Shown in pieces: positions 1 to 9,605 of a DNA stretch of 64,000 nt. The stretch lies in NCBI GenBank assembly GCA_044869805.1, contig JBIOXV010000149.1, positions 62,001 through 126,000 on the forward strand, given 5' to 3'. A model generated the notes under the pieces. That model did no database searches. It had not been told where the DNA came from and was given only the letters and a program-made list of their open reading frames with translations. Within the stretch, counting starts at the first letter, position 1. Each line of letters begins with the position of its first letter. The position numbers and the translations under genes were made by a program. This DNA is from CAWDVR01 sp044869805. Its GTDB lineage: Bacteria > Acidobacteriota > Thermoanaerobaculia > Multivoradales > SZUA-115.

Positions 1-1
1 C

Positions 2-1165
2 TTTCTCTACGCCGACGCGGCGATCTGGAAGAGCGTCGACTCCGGGGCCAACTTCTCCCCGGTCGTGACCACCGGGCTGCCCCAGGCCGGCATCATCTGG
101 CGCTTGGAGATCGACCCGGCCGACGCGGACAACATGTTCGCTCTGTTCTGGTTCGGTGAGGTCTTCCGCTCGACCGACGGTGGCGCGACCTGGGCGGTCG
201 ACGCCGAGGGCATCCGCGGCGGCGAGGTGCGAACGCTCTACTTCGACCCCACCGACCCCACGGAGGTCTATGCCCTGCAGGGCGACTCCAGCAAGGCGGT
301 CTACAAGAGCCTAGACGGCGGAGCCACCTGGAGCCGGGCGATGAACGGCCTGGATCGGGCCTTCCGGTTGTGGCTGGACCCCCAGGACCCGCAGCGGCTC
401 TTCGCCTCGAGCCACGACGGCTTCTACCGTTCGACGGACGGCGCCGCGAGCTGGACGCTGCTCGCCACGAACTACCTGTTTACGGCCCTGGTGTTCCACC
501 CCTCCGATCCCGATACGCTCTATGCCGGCAGGAGCGGCAGCGGCGTGCTCCGCTCGACCAACGGCGGGGCCACCTGGACACCGGTCAACAGCCTCCTGGG
601 CAACCTCGACGTGCTGTCGCTCGCCATCGACCCCTCCAACCCGGACGTGGTCTACGCGGGCACGTCGGACAGCCTGTGGAGGACCAACAACGCCGCGGCC
701 TGGTGGACCGAGATCGGCGGATTCACCAACCGCATCGAGAGCATCGTGCTCGACCTCCAGAACCCGGCGATCGTCTACGTCCTGCACGGCTCGATCTCGA
801 CCAATCTGCATCTCGCGCGCAGCGAGAACAGCGGTGTGAGCTTCATCCCCAAGACGCCCGGCCCCGGCCTGCGGGCCATCACCTTGGTGCCGGGCAACGC
901 CTCAGTGCTCTACGCCGCGGGCGCCAAGATCTGGCGGTCCTGGACGCAGGGTGACCTCTGGACCGAGCTCACCTCGGAGGGACTGCCCGCGGCGCCGTTC
1001 GGCGGCAACGCCCGGGGCTTGGCGCTGGCCCCCGAGCCCGGCAACCCCGGGCGGCTGCTCCTTGGCACCGAGGGCTTCGGCCTCTTCGAGCTCCAGCTCG
1101 AGTCCATCTTCTCCGACGGCTTCGAGACCGGCGACACCGCGGCCTGGTCGGCGACGGTGGGGTAG
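2..1165 (+). CDS. Secreted BNR/Asp-box beta-propeller protein (5' end outside window)
   Basis: The frame is open from base 2, so the start and any signal peptide lie upstream. At least eight blades are visible, each with an Asp-box-like core such as FRSTDGGATW, YKSLDGGATW, YRSTDGAASW and LRSTNGGATW, spaced about 45-50 residues and separated by DPxDPxxVYA strands. This is the pattern of BNR/sortilin-type (VPS10-like) beta-propellers, which usually bind glycans or proteins outside the cell. No glycosidase residues are evident, so an enzymatic role is not claimed. The last residues read SIFSDGFETGDTAAWSATVG, a tail also found on the two repeat proteins at 25426 and 26954. The gene converges on ligA with an 18-bp gap. 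Confidence 0.8.
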   Translation, partial: FLYADAAIWKSVDSGANFSPVVTTGLPQAGIIWRLEIDPADADNMFALFWFGEVFRSTDGGATWAVDAEGIRGGEVRTLYFDPTDPTEVYALQGDSSKAVYKSLDGGATWSRAMNGLDRAFRLWLDPQDPQRLFASSHDGFYRSTDGAASWTLLATNYLFTALVFHPSDPDTLYAGRSGSGVLRSTNGGATWTPVNSLLGNLDVLSLAIDPSNPDVVYAGTSDSLWRTNNAAAWWTEIGGFTNRIESIVLDLQNPAIVYVLHGSISTNLHLARSENSGVSFIPKTPGPGLRAITLVPGNASVLYAAGAKIWRSWTQGDLWTELTSEGLPAAPFGGNARGLALAPEPGNPGRLLLGTEGFGLFELQLESIFSDGFETGDTAAWSATVG

Positions 1166-1183
1166 GGCGAGAGCGGCGGCTCG

Positions 1184-3223
1184 CTACAGGGCGACCCCGT
1201 TCTCCGCCAGCAGCTTCACGAACCCTTCCTCGTCCAGCACCTTGACCTTGAGCTCCTGGGCCTTGTCGAGCTTGGAGCCGGGGTCGGAGCCGGCGACGAC
1301 GTAGTCCGTGGCCTTGGAGACGGAGGAGACGGCGCGGGCGCCGAGGCGCTCGACGTGCGCTTTGGCTTGGTCGCGGCTCAGGCGTTCGAGCCCGCCGGTG
1401 AACACGAACTTCATGCCGGCGAGCGGCGCGGCATCGCCGGTCGGCGCCGGCTCGGTCTCCTGGAGCTGGACCTTCCGCACGAGCTGGTCGAGGAGCTCGG
1501 CGTTGCGCGGCTCGGCGAAGAAGGCGGTGATCTCCTCGGCCATGCGCGGCCCCACGCCGTCGACCGCCATCAGCTCCTCGGGCGTGGCGCGGCGTACGCG
1601 TTCGAAGGTGCCGAAGTGCCGGGCCAGGTCCCGGCTCACCGTGGCGCCGACCTCGGGGATGCCGAGGGCGTAGAGAAAGCGCGCCAGCTCGACCTGCGAG
1701 GCCTTCGCGATCGCCGCCACCAGGTTGGTGGCCGACTTCTCGGCGAAGCCCTCGAGCGGCAGGAGCTGCTCGACGGCGAGGTTGAAGAGGTCGGGCAGGT
1801 GGCGCACCAGGCTCGCATCCAGGAGCTGCTTGGCGGTCTCCTCGCCCAGGCCCTCGATGTCGAGCGCGCCGCGCGAGGCGAAGTGGATCAGCCGGCCGGC
1901 GAGCTGGGCGCGACAGTCGAAGCCGTTGGGACAGACGGTGAACGGGCCGCGCTCGATCAAGGGCTTGCCGCAGGAAGGGCAGGTCTCCGGCATGCGGAAG
2001 CTCGCCGCCCGCTCGCGGTCCGGCTCCTCGATGCGCTCGATCACCTGCGGGATCACGTCGCCGGCCCGCTGCACCCGCACCTTGTCGCCCTCGCGGATGT
2101 CCTTCCTCGCCACCTCCTCGCGGTTGTGGAGCGTGGCCCGCGACACGGTGACGCCGCCGATCTCGACCGGATTCATCAGCGCCACCGGCGTCACCACGCC
2201 GGTGCGGCCGACGCTGGCGATCACCTTGAGCACGCGGGTGATCTCCTTCCTGGGCGGGAACTTGAAGGCGAAGGCCCAGCGCGGGTGGTGGGAGGTGGTG
2301 CCCATCTCCTCGCGCAGCTCGAGGTCGTCGAGCTTCACCACCACCCCGTCGATCTCGTAGCCCAGGTCGTCGCGGCCTTCCTCGAGCTCGCGATGGAAGT
2401 CGAGCACCTCTTCCAGGGTCTCCGCCCGTCGCACCAGGGGGTTGACGCGCAGGCCCCAGGCGCGCAGCGCTGCCTGCAGCTCCCACTGGGTACGGATGTC
2501 GGGCAGGGGGCCGCCGGTCGGGGTGGCGCCCAGCAGGTCGTAGACGTAGCAGTCCAGGCGCCGCGACAGGGTGGTGCGGGGATCGAGCTGGCGCAGGCCG
2601 CCGGCCGCCGCGTTGCGCGGGTTGGCGAACGGCGTCTTGCCCTCGGCCAGCAGCCGCTCGTTGAGCGCCTCGAAGGCCTCGGCGCGCATGATGATCTCGC
2701 CGCGCAACGAGAGGAAGGGCGGCACCGGCCGCTCCTCGTCGCGCAAGGTGAGGGGCACGGCGGGGATGGTACGCACATTGGAGGTGACGCCCTCGCCGGC
2801 CACGCCGTTGCCGCGGGTGGCGGCGCGGGTCAGACGGCCCTCCTCGTAGACCAGCTCGAGCGAGGCGCCGTCGAGCTTGGGCTCGAGCACGTACCGCACC
2901 CGGTCGCTCCCCAGCGCGCGGCGCAGCCGCTCGTCGAAACGCCGCAGCACCGACTCCTCCTGCGACGAGTCGAGCGACAGCATGGGCGCCGCGTGCACGA
3001 TGGTGGGGAAGGAGGCGAGGGCCTCACCGCCCACACGCTGGGTGGGCGAGTCCGGGGAGAGGAGGTCCGGGAACTCCGCCTCCAGCTCCTTGAGCTCCCG
3101 GAACAGCTTGTCGTAGGCCTCGTCGGAGATCTCCGGCGAGTCCTTGACGTAGTACAGGTAGTCGTAGCGCCGGATCTCCTGGCGGAGCTTCGCGACCCGC
3201 GCGGCGGCCTTCTTGGCGGTCAT
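1184..3223 (-). CDS. ligA: NAD-dependent DNA ligase LigA
   Basis: Seals nicks in duplex DNA using NAD+ during replication and repair. At 679 aa it has the usual full-length family size. Domains in order: N-terminal Ia domain (RRYDYLYYV); adenylation domain with the KLDG motif, catalytic Lys about residue 116; OB fold; a four-Cys zinc finger (CPSCGKP ... VCPNGFDC) around 415-435; helix-hairpin-helix region; and a C-terminal BRCT domain (KFVFTGGLERLSRDQAK). All core motifs look intact. The ATG at 3223 has no clear Shine-Dalgarno sequence. It is divergent from the P460 gene across a 155-bp gap. Identification is very secure. Confidence 0.98.
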   Translation of the reverse strand: MTAKKAAARVAKLRQEIRRYDYLYYVKDSPEISDEAYDKLFRELKELEAEFPDLLSPDSPTQRVGGEALASFPTIVHAAPMLSLDSSQEESVLRRFDERLRRALGSDRVRYVLEPKLDGASLELVYEEGRLTRAATRGNGVAGEGVTSNVRTIPAVPLTLRDEERPVPPFLSLRGEIIMRAEAFEALNERLLAEGKTPFANPRNAAAGGLRQLDPRTTLSRRLDCYVYDLLGATPTGGPLPDIRTQWELQAALRAWGLRVNPLVRRAETLEEVLDFHRELEEGRDDLGYEIDGVVVKLDDLELREEMGTTSHHPRWAFAFKFPPRKEITRVLKVIASVGRTGVVTPVALMNPVEIGGVTVSRATLHNREEVARKDIREGDKVRVQRAGDVIPQVIERIEEPDRERAASFRMPETCPSCGKPLIERGPFTVCPNGFDCRAQLAGRLIHFASRGALDIEGLGEETAKQLLDASLVRHLPDLFNLAVEQLLPLEGFAEKSATNLVAAIAKASQVELARFLYALGIPEVGATVSRDLARHFGTFERVRRATPEELMAVDGVGPRMAEEITAFFAEPRNAELLDQLVRKVQLQETEPAPTGDAAPLAGMKFVFTGGLERLSRDQAKAHVERLGARAVSSVSKATDYVVAGSDPGSKLDKAQELKVKVLDEEGFVKLLAENGVAL

Positions 3224-3324
3224 GGGAAGGGGAATTTAGCATGGGCGCGGAGGGGCGCCGGCGGCTTCCCGCGCCAGGAAACGAGCACCGCCAACGCTCT
3301 TGCCGGGCGATCTTCTGCTACTAT

Positions 3325-3344
3325 GCTCCTACGTTCGTAGGAGC
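3325..3344. promoter_or_regulatory. 20-bp perfect palindrome, candidate operator upstream of cytochrome P460 gene
   Basis: GCTCCTACG-TT-CGTAGGAGC has two 9-bp arms around a 2-bp centre. It begins directly after TACTAT (3319-3324), which resembles a -10 box for the plus-strand gene at 3379, so a bound dimeric repressor would cover the start region. The layout recalls dyad operators of winged-helix repressors such as BlaI/CopY, but no regulator gene lies next to it, so the binding protein is unknown. Confidence 0.5.
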
Positions 3345-3378
3345 TAGGCGGCGGTGACTCTCGAAGGAGCTCACGGTG

Positions 3379-3879
3379 ATGGCAAAGCGAAAGATTGCCT
3401 TGGCGGCGGTGGCGTTCCTGACAGCCCTCTCGGCGGCCCAGCGCTGGGCCGAGCCGGACTACAGCGTCGACTACCCCCAGGGGTATCGCCAGTGGACCCA
3501 CGTGATGAGCACCGTGATCGGCCCGCAGAGCCCCGCTCACGCCAAGAGCGGCGGGCTGCACAACTTCTATGCGAACGAGAAGGCGGTCGAGGGCTACCGC
3601 AGCGGCAAGTTCCCGGACGGCTCCGTGCTGATCGACGAGCGCAACACCGCGGTGGACGACGCCGGGGTGACGCGGGGCGGGGACTTCGTCGGCATTGCCG
3701 TCATGGTCAAGGACAGCCAGCGCTACGCCGAGACCGGAGGTTGGGGCTTCGAGGTCTTCCAGAGCGGCAACCAAGCGGCGGGCGTGCTGAACGCGCAGCG
3801 GCGGATGGCGTGCTTCACCTGCCATCAGCAGCGGCAGGACCACGACCTCGTGTTCAGCGAGCTGCGCGCCAGCTCCTGA
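3379..3879 (+). CDS. Cytochrome P460-family haem protein
   Basis: A secreted c-type haem protein of about 166 aa. An N-terminal hydrophobic signal (ALAAVAFLTALSAAQ) is followed by the P460 pattern: YPQGYRQWTHVMSTVIGP, HNFYANEKAVEGYRSGKFPDG and a tail with the haem-binding CFTCH (CxxCH). Characterised P460 proteins oxidise hydroxylamine or bind NO in the periplasm; many relatives in heterotrophs have no known substrate. The ATG at 3379 is preferred, 9 nt after AAGGAG (3364-3369); an in-frame GTG at 3376 is equally possible. The Lys that cross-links the haem in true P460 cannot be assigned without alignment. A palindrome at 3325 may regulate it. Confidence 0.85.
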   Translation: MAKRKIALAAVAFLTALSAAQRWAEPDYSVDYPQGYRQWTHVMSTVIGPQSPAHAKSGGLHNFYANEKAVEGYRSGKFPDGSVLIDERNTAVDDAGVTRGGDFVGIAVMVKDSQRYAETGGWGFEVFQSGNQAAGVLNAQRRMACFTCHQQRQDHDLVFSELRASS

Positions 3880-3943
3880 GCGCGGGTGGCGCGCGAGACG
3901 AGCTCGACGCTGGATCGAGGCCACCGGCGCCTGGCCGGAGAGT

Positions 3944-3970
3944 GGCCCAGACCGTCGCTAGGTCTGGGCC
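3944..3970. terminator. Hairpin between convergent genes
   Basis: GGCCCAGACC (3944-3953) and GGTCTGGGCC (3961-3970) form a perfect 10-bp stem with a 7-nt loop, between the stop of the P460 gene and the stop of the convergent metalloprotein gene. A weak pyrimidine-rich stretch follows on the plus strand (TCGTCCGTTCT). It probably serves as a bidirectional terminator. Confidence 0.6.
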
Positions 3971-3996
3971 TCGTCCGTTCTGGCGCCGATGTCAGC

Positions 3997-4896
3997 TCAC
4001 GGGCACTGGAAGGACAGCGGCACGCACTGGCCGTCGCACACGCCGCCGATGATGTCTCCGCAACACTTCCTCCCGCTCGGGCAGGCGGGGGGCGGCGGCG
4101 GCACATAGACCGGCCGCGCAGTGCCGCAGCTCCAGCCCGGAGGGTTGCGGATGCGGTTGGCCCTGCGCTCGTTCGACTCGGCCTTCGCGGCGTTCGTGAT
4201 CACGAGGGGCACCCAGCTCTCCGCGAACTCTCCCAGGTCGCAGAGGTACTCGATCTGGATCTGGTTCATCGAGTGCTTGTGGCCGGCGAGCTGCCCGTAG
4301 CCATACGAGTTGAGGTAGTGGAAGAACCAGTCGTCGGTGCAGGGCTCGCTCCCGCAGTTGCTCCCCGGGTTGTTCGCGCCGTGGCTCCACTGCCAGTAGA
4401 TGAGATGGGTCGCCTCGTGCAGCATGGTCCCGGCCCTCAGGCCGGCGGTCCGGCTATTGAAGCTCGGGCACATCATCTCCACCCGGTTGGTCTGGAACCA
4501 GCCGCCGAACGCGGCGGCGAAGGCTTGGTTGGAGTCCTCGGGCTCGATGCGGAAGTCGTGCTGGGAGCCCCCGGCCCAGGTGTAGTAGTCGACGTCGCTG
4601 TGCCAGGGGCCGAGGGTATTGGTGCGCAGCCCGTAGGTGATGAGGATCGCCGAGTCCATCATCTTGGTGAAGGCCTCGGTTGTGTCGCAGCCGTTCCAGC
4701 CCCAGCCCTCGTCCCAGTGGTCTGACTGGAGGTTGTAGTGGGACTTGAACCAGGACATGAAGTCGGCCCAGCAGCCGTGCACGTCGAACAGGGTCTGCTC
4801 GGCGGTCTCGGTGGTGTTGGGGCACACTGCGCCGGCGGTCGAAGGAAGGGCGGCCAGCAGCGCCGCCAGAACGAGGGTGACAGACATAGATCTCAT
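3997..4896 (-). CDS. Secreted HEATH-motif putative zinc metalloprotein, copy A
   Basis: 299 aa, exported by an N-terminal signal (VTLVLAALLAALPSTAGA). Residues 160-164 are HEATH, an HExxH zinc-site pattern in a helix-like stretch (TMLHEATHLIYW); downstream acidic residues in DLGEFAESW could give a third ligand. No adjacent metzincin-type third His is seen. The C-terminus is a proline run (VPPPPPA) followed by a small Cys-rich module (CPSGRKCCG ... GVCDGQCVP ... CP) that may bind a surface or stabilise the fold. ATG 4896 follows AGGA by 8 nt. It lies 50 bp downstream of its helical partner at 4947-5774 and is a close paralogue of 6019-6909. No named family is recognised, so protease activity is inference from the motif. 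Confidence 0.7.
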   Translation of the reverse strand: MRSMSVTLVLAALLAALPSTAGAVCPNTTETAEQTLFDVHGCWADFMSWFKSHYNLQSDHWDEGWGWNGCDTTEAFTKMMDSAILITYGLRTNTLGPWHSDVDYYTWAGGSQHDFRIEPEDSNQAFAAAFGGWFQTNRVEMMCPSFNSRTAGLRAGTMLHEATHLIYWQWSHGANNPGSNCGSEPCTDDWFFHYLNSYGYGQLAGHKHSMNQIQIEYLCDLGEFAESWVPLVITNAAKAESNERRANRIRNPPGWSCGTARPVYVPPPPPACPSGRKCCGDIIGGVCDGQCVPLSFQCP

Positions 4897-4946
4897 GACG
4901 GTTTTCCTATCCGGATGAGCAAGGTTTAGAGGATTGGGTTGGCGGG

Positions 4947-5774
4947 CTACTCGGGCAACCCGCGGGGGGCCCACTTTGCCCTCCAGGCAGTCAGGCGCGC
5001 GGTAAAGACCTCGGGGTCCATCCCGGCCTGGAAGCGGGGCCGCTCGATCAGCGGATGCATGTCCTTGGGCAGCAGCGAATAGAGCTCCTTCGCCGTCTCG
5101 GGGCTGTCGCCATGGTTCCACATGTAGGCGTCGACCGCCGTCTCGCGGACGTGCAGCGACTCGTGCTCGATCATCACCTCCTGGACCGCCGCATCCGCCT
5201 CGGGAATGCCGAGGTAGGCGAGGCCCTGTACCGCCTTGGCCTGGATCATCTCTTCGAGCTCGCGCTCCGAGAGGAGGTCCGAGTGGCCGTTGGCCTCCTT
5301 GGCGGGCAGCCGTTCCCAGACGAGCTCGCTCAAGAACGGCATCGCCTCCTGCTGCTTGAGCTCGCCGACGAAGCCGATCGTGAGCAGGCGCTCCGGGAAG
5401 GCATCGCGAGAGAGCTGGCGGTAGCTTCGGGCGAACGCCTCGGCGGCGCGAGGCTGACGGGCGAGGTCCTTCAGGGTGTTGGCGATGGCCTGCCCGTCCC
5501 CGACGCTCGCGGTGAGCATCTCCGGCAGCAGGATCTGGACGGCGTTGGTCACTTCGGCCTCGGAGGCGTTCGGCCGCAGGGCCGTGGCCACCGAGCGCAG
5601 CTTGGTCGCGTCGAGCGGGAGCGCCTCCCGGACGGCGGTCCTGCGGTCCGGGGGAGGGTTCGACACCTGGGGCGCGGGCGAGGTCTGCGCCATGGCGGTC
5701 ACGGTCCAGGCGCCGAGCAGGGTGGCGAGGCACCCGGCGAACACGAGGCTTGTCTTGCAGCTCGAACTGTTCAT
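4947..5774 (-). CDS. Secreted helical-repeat protein, copy A
   Basis: Hypothetical exported protein, about 275 aa, with signal peptide SLVFAGCLATLLGAWTVTAMA. The mature part is predicted almost wholly helical with Ala/Leu/Glu-rich amphipathic repeats resembling HEAT-type armadillo folds (EMIQAKAVQGLAYL, EHESLHVRETAVDAYMWNH). The start at 5774 is chosen because the paralogue at 7775 starts at the same point before its signal peptide. An ATG at 5816 is in frame but lies only about 15 nt from the predicted transcription start. It ends in RLTAWRAKWAPRGLPE, almost the same as the paralogue. It probably acts with, or chaperones, the HEATH protein encoded 50 bp downstream. No enzymatic motif is visible. 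Confidence 0.7.
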   Translation of the reverse strand: MNSSSCKTSLVFAGCLATLLGAWTVTAMAQTSPAPQVSNPPPDRRTAVREALPLDATKLRSVATALRPNASEAEVTNAVQILLPEMLTASVGDGQAIANTLKDLARQPRAAEAFARSYRQLSRDAFPERLLTIGFVGELKQQEAMPFLSELVWERLPAKEANGHSDLLSERELEEMIQAKAVQGLAYLGIPEADAAVQEVMIEHESLHVRETAVDAYMWNHGDSPETAKELYSLLPKDMHPLIERPRFQAGMDPEVFTARLTAWRAKWAPRGLPE

Positions 5775-5828
5775 CGTTTCGGTACTCCGGTTGGGGTTGA
5801 AGTGTTTTTTCCGCATTGGCAGAAGGTC

Positions 5829-5867
5829 TCCTGGGCATTACGCGGAGGTTGCGACGCGAAGGGGACA
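5829..5867 (-). promoter_or_regulatory. ECF-type promoter-like element (third, weaker copy)
   Basis: On the minus strand the -10-like block CCTCCGCGTAATGCCCAGGA matches the element at 57829-57867 in 17 of 20 positions. The upstream block TGTCCC is a weaker match to TGGCAC, with an 18-bp spacer instead of 17. It would start transcription near 5831, ahead of the helical-protein/HEATH-protein pair (copy A). Confidence 0.4.
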
Positions 5868-5903
5868 CGTCGCATCGAAGTCGGCAGGCAGGTCGAGGAA
5901 TGA

Positions 5904-5925
5904 GCGCCGCCCCGGCCGGCGGCGC
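5904..5925. terminator. GC hairpin downstream of HEATH protein copy B
   Basis: GCGCCGCC (5904-5911) pairs perfectly with GGCGGCGC (5918-5925) around CCGGCC. It lies about 94 bp beyond the stop of the minus-strand gene 6019-6909 and upstream of the element at 5829-5867. No T-run follows, so termination is possible but unproven. The rest of 5775-6018 shows no gene. Confidence 0.35.
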
Positions 5926-6018
5926 CGGTGCAGCAGCCGGTTGCGAGCGGGGAGGTCTACGCCGCGGTGGGGGATGCAGGCAGGCCGATCGCCGAGGGGC
6001 CGGCCCGTTGGGCGCTAC

Positions 6019-6909
6019 CTACGGGCAGGGGTTCCCGATCGGCCAGCACTCGCCCAGACACACGCCGCCGGAGGTCGTCCCGCAGCACCTCTCCCCGAGA
6101 GGGCAAGCGCGGGGCGGCGGAGGGGTGTAGATGGGCCGCGGGAGCCCGCACGACCAGCTAGGCGGGTTCCTGATCCGGTTGGCCATCCGGTTGTTAGACT
6201 CGGACTTGGCGGCGTTCACGATCGCCAGCGGCACCCAGGACTCGGCGAACTCGCCCAGATCGCAGAGGTACTCGATCTGAATCTGGGTCATCGAGTGTTT
6301 GTGGCCGGCGAGCTGTCCGTAGCCATACGAATTCAGGTAATGGAAGAACCAGTCGTCGGTACAGGGCGCCGAGCAGCTGCTTCCCGGATTGTTCGCACCG
6401 TGGCTCCATCGCCAGTAGGTGATGTGGGTCGCCTCGTGCACCATGGTGCCGGCCCGCACGCCGGCGGTCCGGAAATTGAAGCTCGGGCATTTCATCTCGA
6501 CCCGGTTGGTCTGCCAGAACCCGGCGAACGCGGTGGCGAAGGCGTTGGTCGCATCCTCGGGCTCGTAGCGGAAGTCGTGCTGGGAGCCGGCGGCCCACTT
6601 GTAGTAGTCGAGGTCGCTGTGCCAGGGGCCCCGCGTCGAGTCGCGCAGCCCGTAGGTCAGCAGGATGCCGGAGTCCACCATCTTGGTGAAGGCTTCCGTG
6701 GTGTTGCAGTTGCCCAGGCCCCAGCCCCCGTCCCAGTGGTCCGACTGCAGGTTGAAGTGGGAGCGGAACCAGGAGATGAAGTCCGCCCAGCAGCCGAACA
6801 CGTTGAACAGCGACTGCTCCGCCGTCTCCGTGGAATTGGGGCACACTGCGCCGGCGGGCACGGCGGCCAGAAGGGCGGCCAGAACGAGGGTGGCTGCTTT
6901 CGTGCGCAT
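6019..6909 (-). CDS. Secreted HEATH-motif putative zinc metalloprotein, copy B
   Basis: 296-aa paralogue of the 3997-4896 product, matching it over its whole length including the signal peptide (ATLVLAALLAAVPAGA), the HEATH site at about 158-162 (TMVHEATHITYWRWSHGANN), the block HYLNSYGYGQLAGHKHSM, and the proline-plus-Cys-rich tail (CPLGERCCG ... GVCLGECWP ... CP). ATG 6909 has an AGGA 7 nt upstream in a context very like copy A. It lies 56 bp downstream of its own helical partner (6966-7775). Conservation of the motif and all cysteines in both copies suggests both are functional. The enzyme class is inferred only. Confidence 0.7.
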   Translation of the reverse strand: MRTKAATLVLAALLAAVPAGAVCPNSTETAEQSLFNVFGCWADFISWFRSHFNLQSDHWDGGWGLGNCNTTEAFTKMVDSGILLTYGLRDSTRGPWHSDLDYYKWAAGSQHDFRYEPEDATNAFATAFAGFWQTNRVEMKCPSFNFRTAGVRAGTMVHEATHITYWRWSHGANNPGSSCSAPCTDDWFFHYLNSYGYGQLAGHKHSMTQIQIEYLCDLGEFAESWVPLAIVNAAKSESNNRMANRIRNPPSWSCGLPRPIYTPPPPRACPLGERCCGTTSGGVCLGECWPIGNPCP

Positions 6910-6965
6910 GGCGTTTTCCTGTGCGGTCCGGCGTGTGTTGCCGTCACTGGTTTACGGATCGCGGC

Positions 6966-7775
6966 CTATTCGGGAAGCCCGCGCGAGCCCCACTTCTCCT
7001 GCCAGGCCTTGAGGCGCTCCGAGAATTCCTCGGGGTCGGTGCCGGCGTGAAACCGGGGCCGCTCGACGAACGGGTGCAGCTCCTGGGGCAGGATCGCGTA
7101 GAGCTCCTTCGCCGCCTCGGGGCTGTCCTTGTGGTTGAACATGTAAGCGTCGATGGCCGTCTGCCGGACATGCATCGACTCGTGCTCGAGCATCACCTCC
7201 CTGGCCGCCGCGTCCGCCTCCTTGGTGGTCAGATACGCGAGACCCTGCACGGCCTTGGCCTGGATCATCTCTTCGAGCTCGCGCGGTGAAAGCAGCTCCG
7301 CCGCCGCTTTCCTCCCATCCTTGGCCGGCAGAGGGGCCGAGATCACCTCGCGCAGGAAGGGCAGCGCGTCGGCCCGCTTGAGCTCGCCCACCAGGCCCAG
7401 GGTGAACAGGCGCTCCTGGAACGCCTGCGGGGCCAGCTTGCGATAGCTCTGGGCGAGCGCCGGGACGGCCTGAGGCTGCTTGCCGAGGTTCCGCAGGACC
7501 TCGAGGACGGTCTGGGCGTCGCCCATGCTCGCGCCGAGGAGGTCCGGCAGCAGGGTCTGGAGCGCCCGGCTCACTTCGGCCTCGGAGGCGTTCGCGGCGA
7601 GGTCGCTGACGGCCGAGCGCAGCTTGGTGGCGTCAAGCGCGCGGGCCTTCAGATGGCCCGTCGGATCCGGAGGCTCCTCGGAAAACGGCTCGGCCGCGCC
7701 GGCCCACGAGCCGAGAAGCAGGGAGACGAGGCAAACACCGAGCACGAGCGGCCGCTTGTCTCTGGGCATCTTCAT
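6966..7775 (-). CDS. Secreted helical-repeat protein, copy B
   Basis: Exported protein of about 269 aa, paralogous to 4947-5774. The signal peptide is PLVLGVCLVSLLLGSWAGA. Blocks such as LEEMIQAKAVQGLAYL, EHESMHVRQTAIDAYM and PEAAKELYAILPQELHPF show regular amphipathic helices of HEAT-like character. The start MKMPRDKR (ATG 7775) is taken because the signal peptide follows at once; the upstream extension looks non-coding. It is the first gene of the copy-B pair. A GC hairpin (7803-7826) sits just upstream in its probable leader. Function unknown; its constant pairing with a HEATH protein suggests a shared role. Confidence 0.7.
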   Translation of the reverse strand: MKMPRDKRPLVLGVCLVSLLLGSWAGAAEPFSEEPPDPTGHLKARALDATKLRSAVSDLAANASEAEVSRALQTLLPDLLGASMGDAQTVLEVLRNLGKQPQAVPALAQSYRKLAPQAFQERLFTLGLVGELKRADALPFLREVISAPLPAKDGRKAAAELLSPRELEEMIQAKAVQGLAYLTTKEADAAAREVMLEHESMHVRQTAIDAYMFNHKDSPEAAKELYAILPQELHPFVERPRFHAGTDPEEFSERLKAWQEKWGSRGLPE

Positions 7776-7802
7776 GTCGCTGTACCCGAGTCGAGAGTTT
7801 GA

Positions 7803-7826
7803 GCCGGCCCCGAGGACGGGGCCGGC
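7803..7826. other. GC-rich hairpin in kinase/helical-protein gap
   Basis: GCCGGCCCCG-AGGA-CGGGGCCGGC forms a perfect 10-bp stem with a tetraloop. It lies between the stop of the kinase gene (7953, minus) and the start at 7775 (minus), so it could end kinase transcription or fold in the leader of the next gene. Neither side has a T-run. Nothing else is recognised in 7776-7952. Confidence 0.45.
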
Positions 7827-7952
7827 CTCGGGGCGTGGGACCGTCGTGAGCCACCTGTTGCCTCGCGACGCGACGCTGACCATCGGACTTTTGTTGATGT
7901 TTTAACACGGGCCTGGAGACATGCGCAACCCTTCGCTACGCACACTTCTGCG

Positions 7953-9582
<1,630 letters not shown>

Positions 9583-9605
<23 letters not shown>

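Noticed and set aside
1355..3340. Long open frame (661 codons) on the plus strand opposite ligA
   Set aside because: High GC gives long antisense frames; ligA on the other strand has all family motifs, and the antisense product is low-complexity His/Gln/Arg-rich with no domain.
4897..5868. N-terminal extension of the HEATH protein upstream to 5868
   Set aside because: It covers the helical-protein gene in another frame; the signal peptide and ribosome site place the start at 4896, as in the paralogue at 6909.
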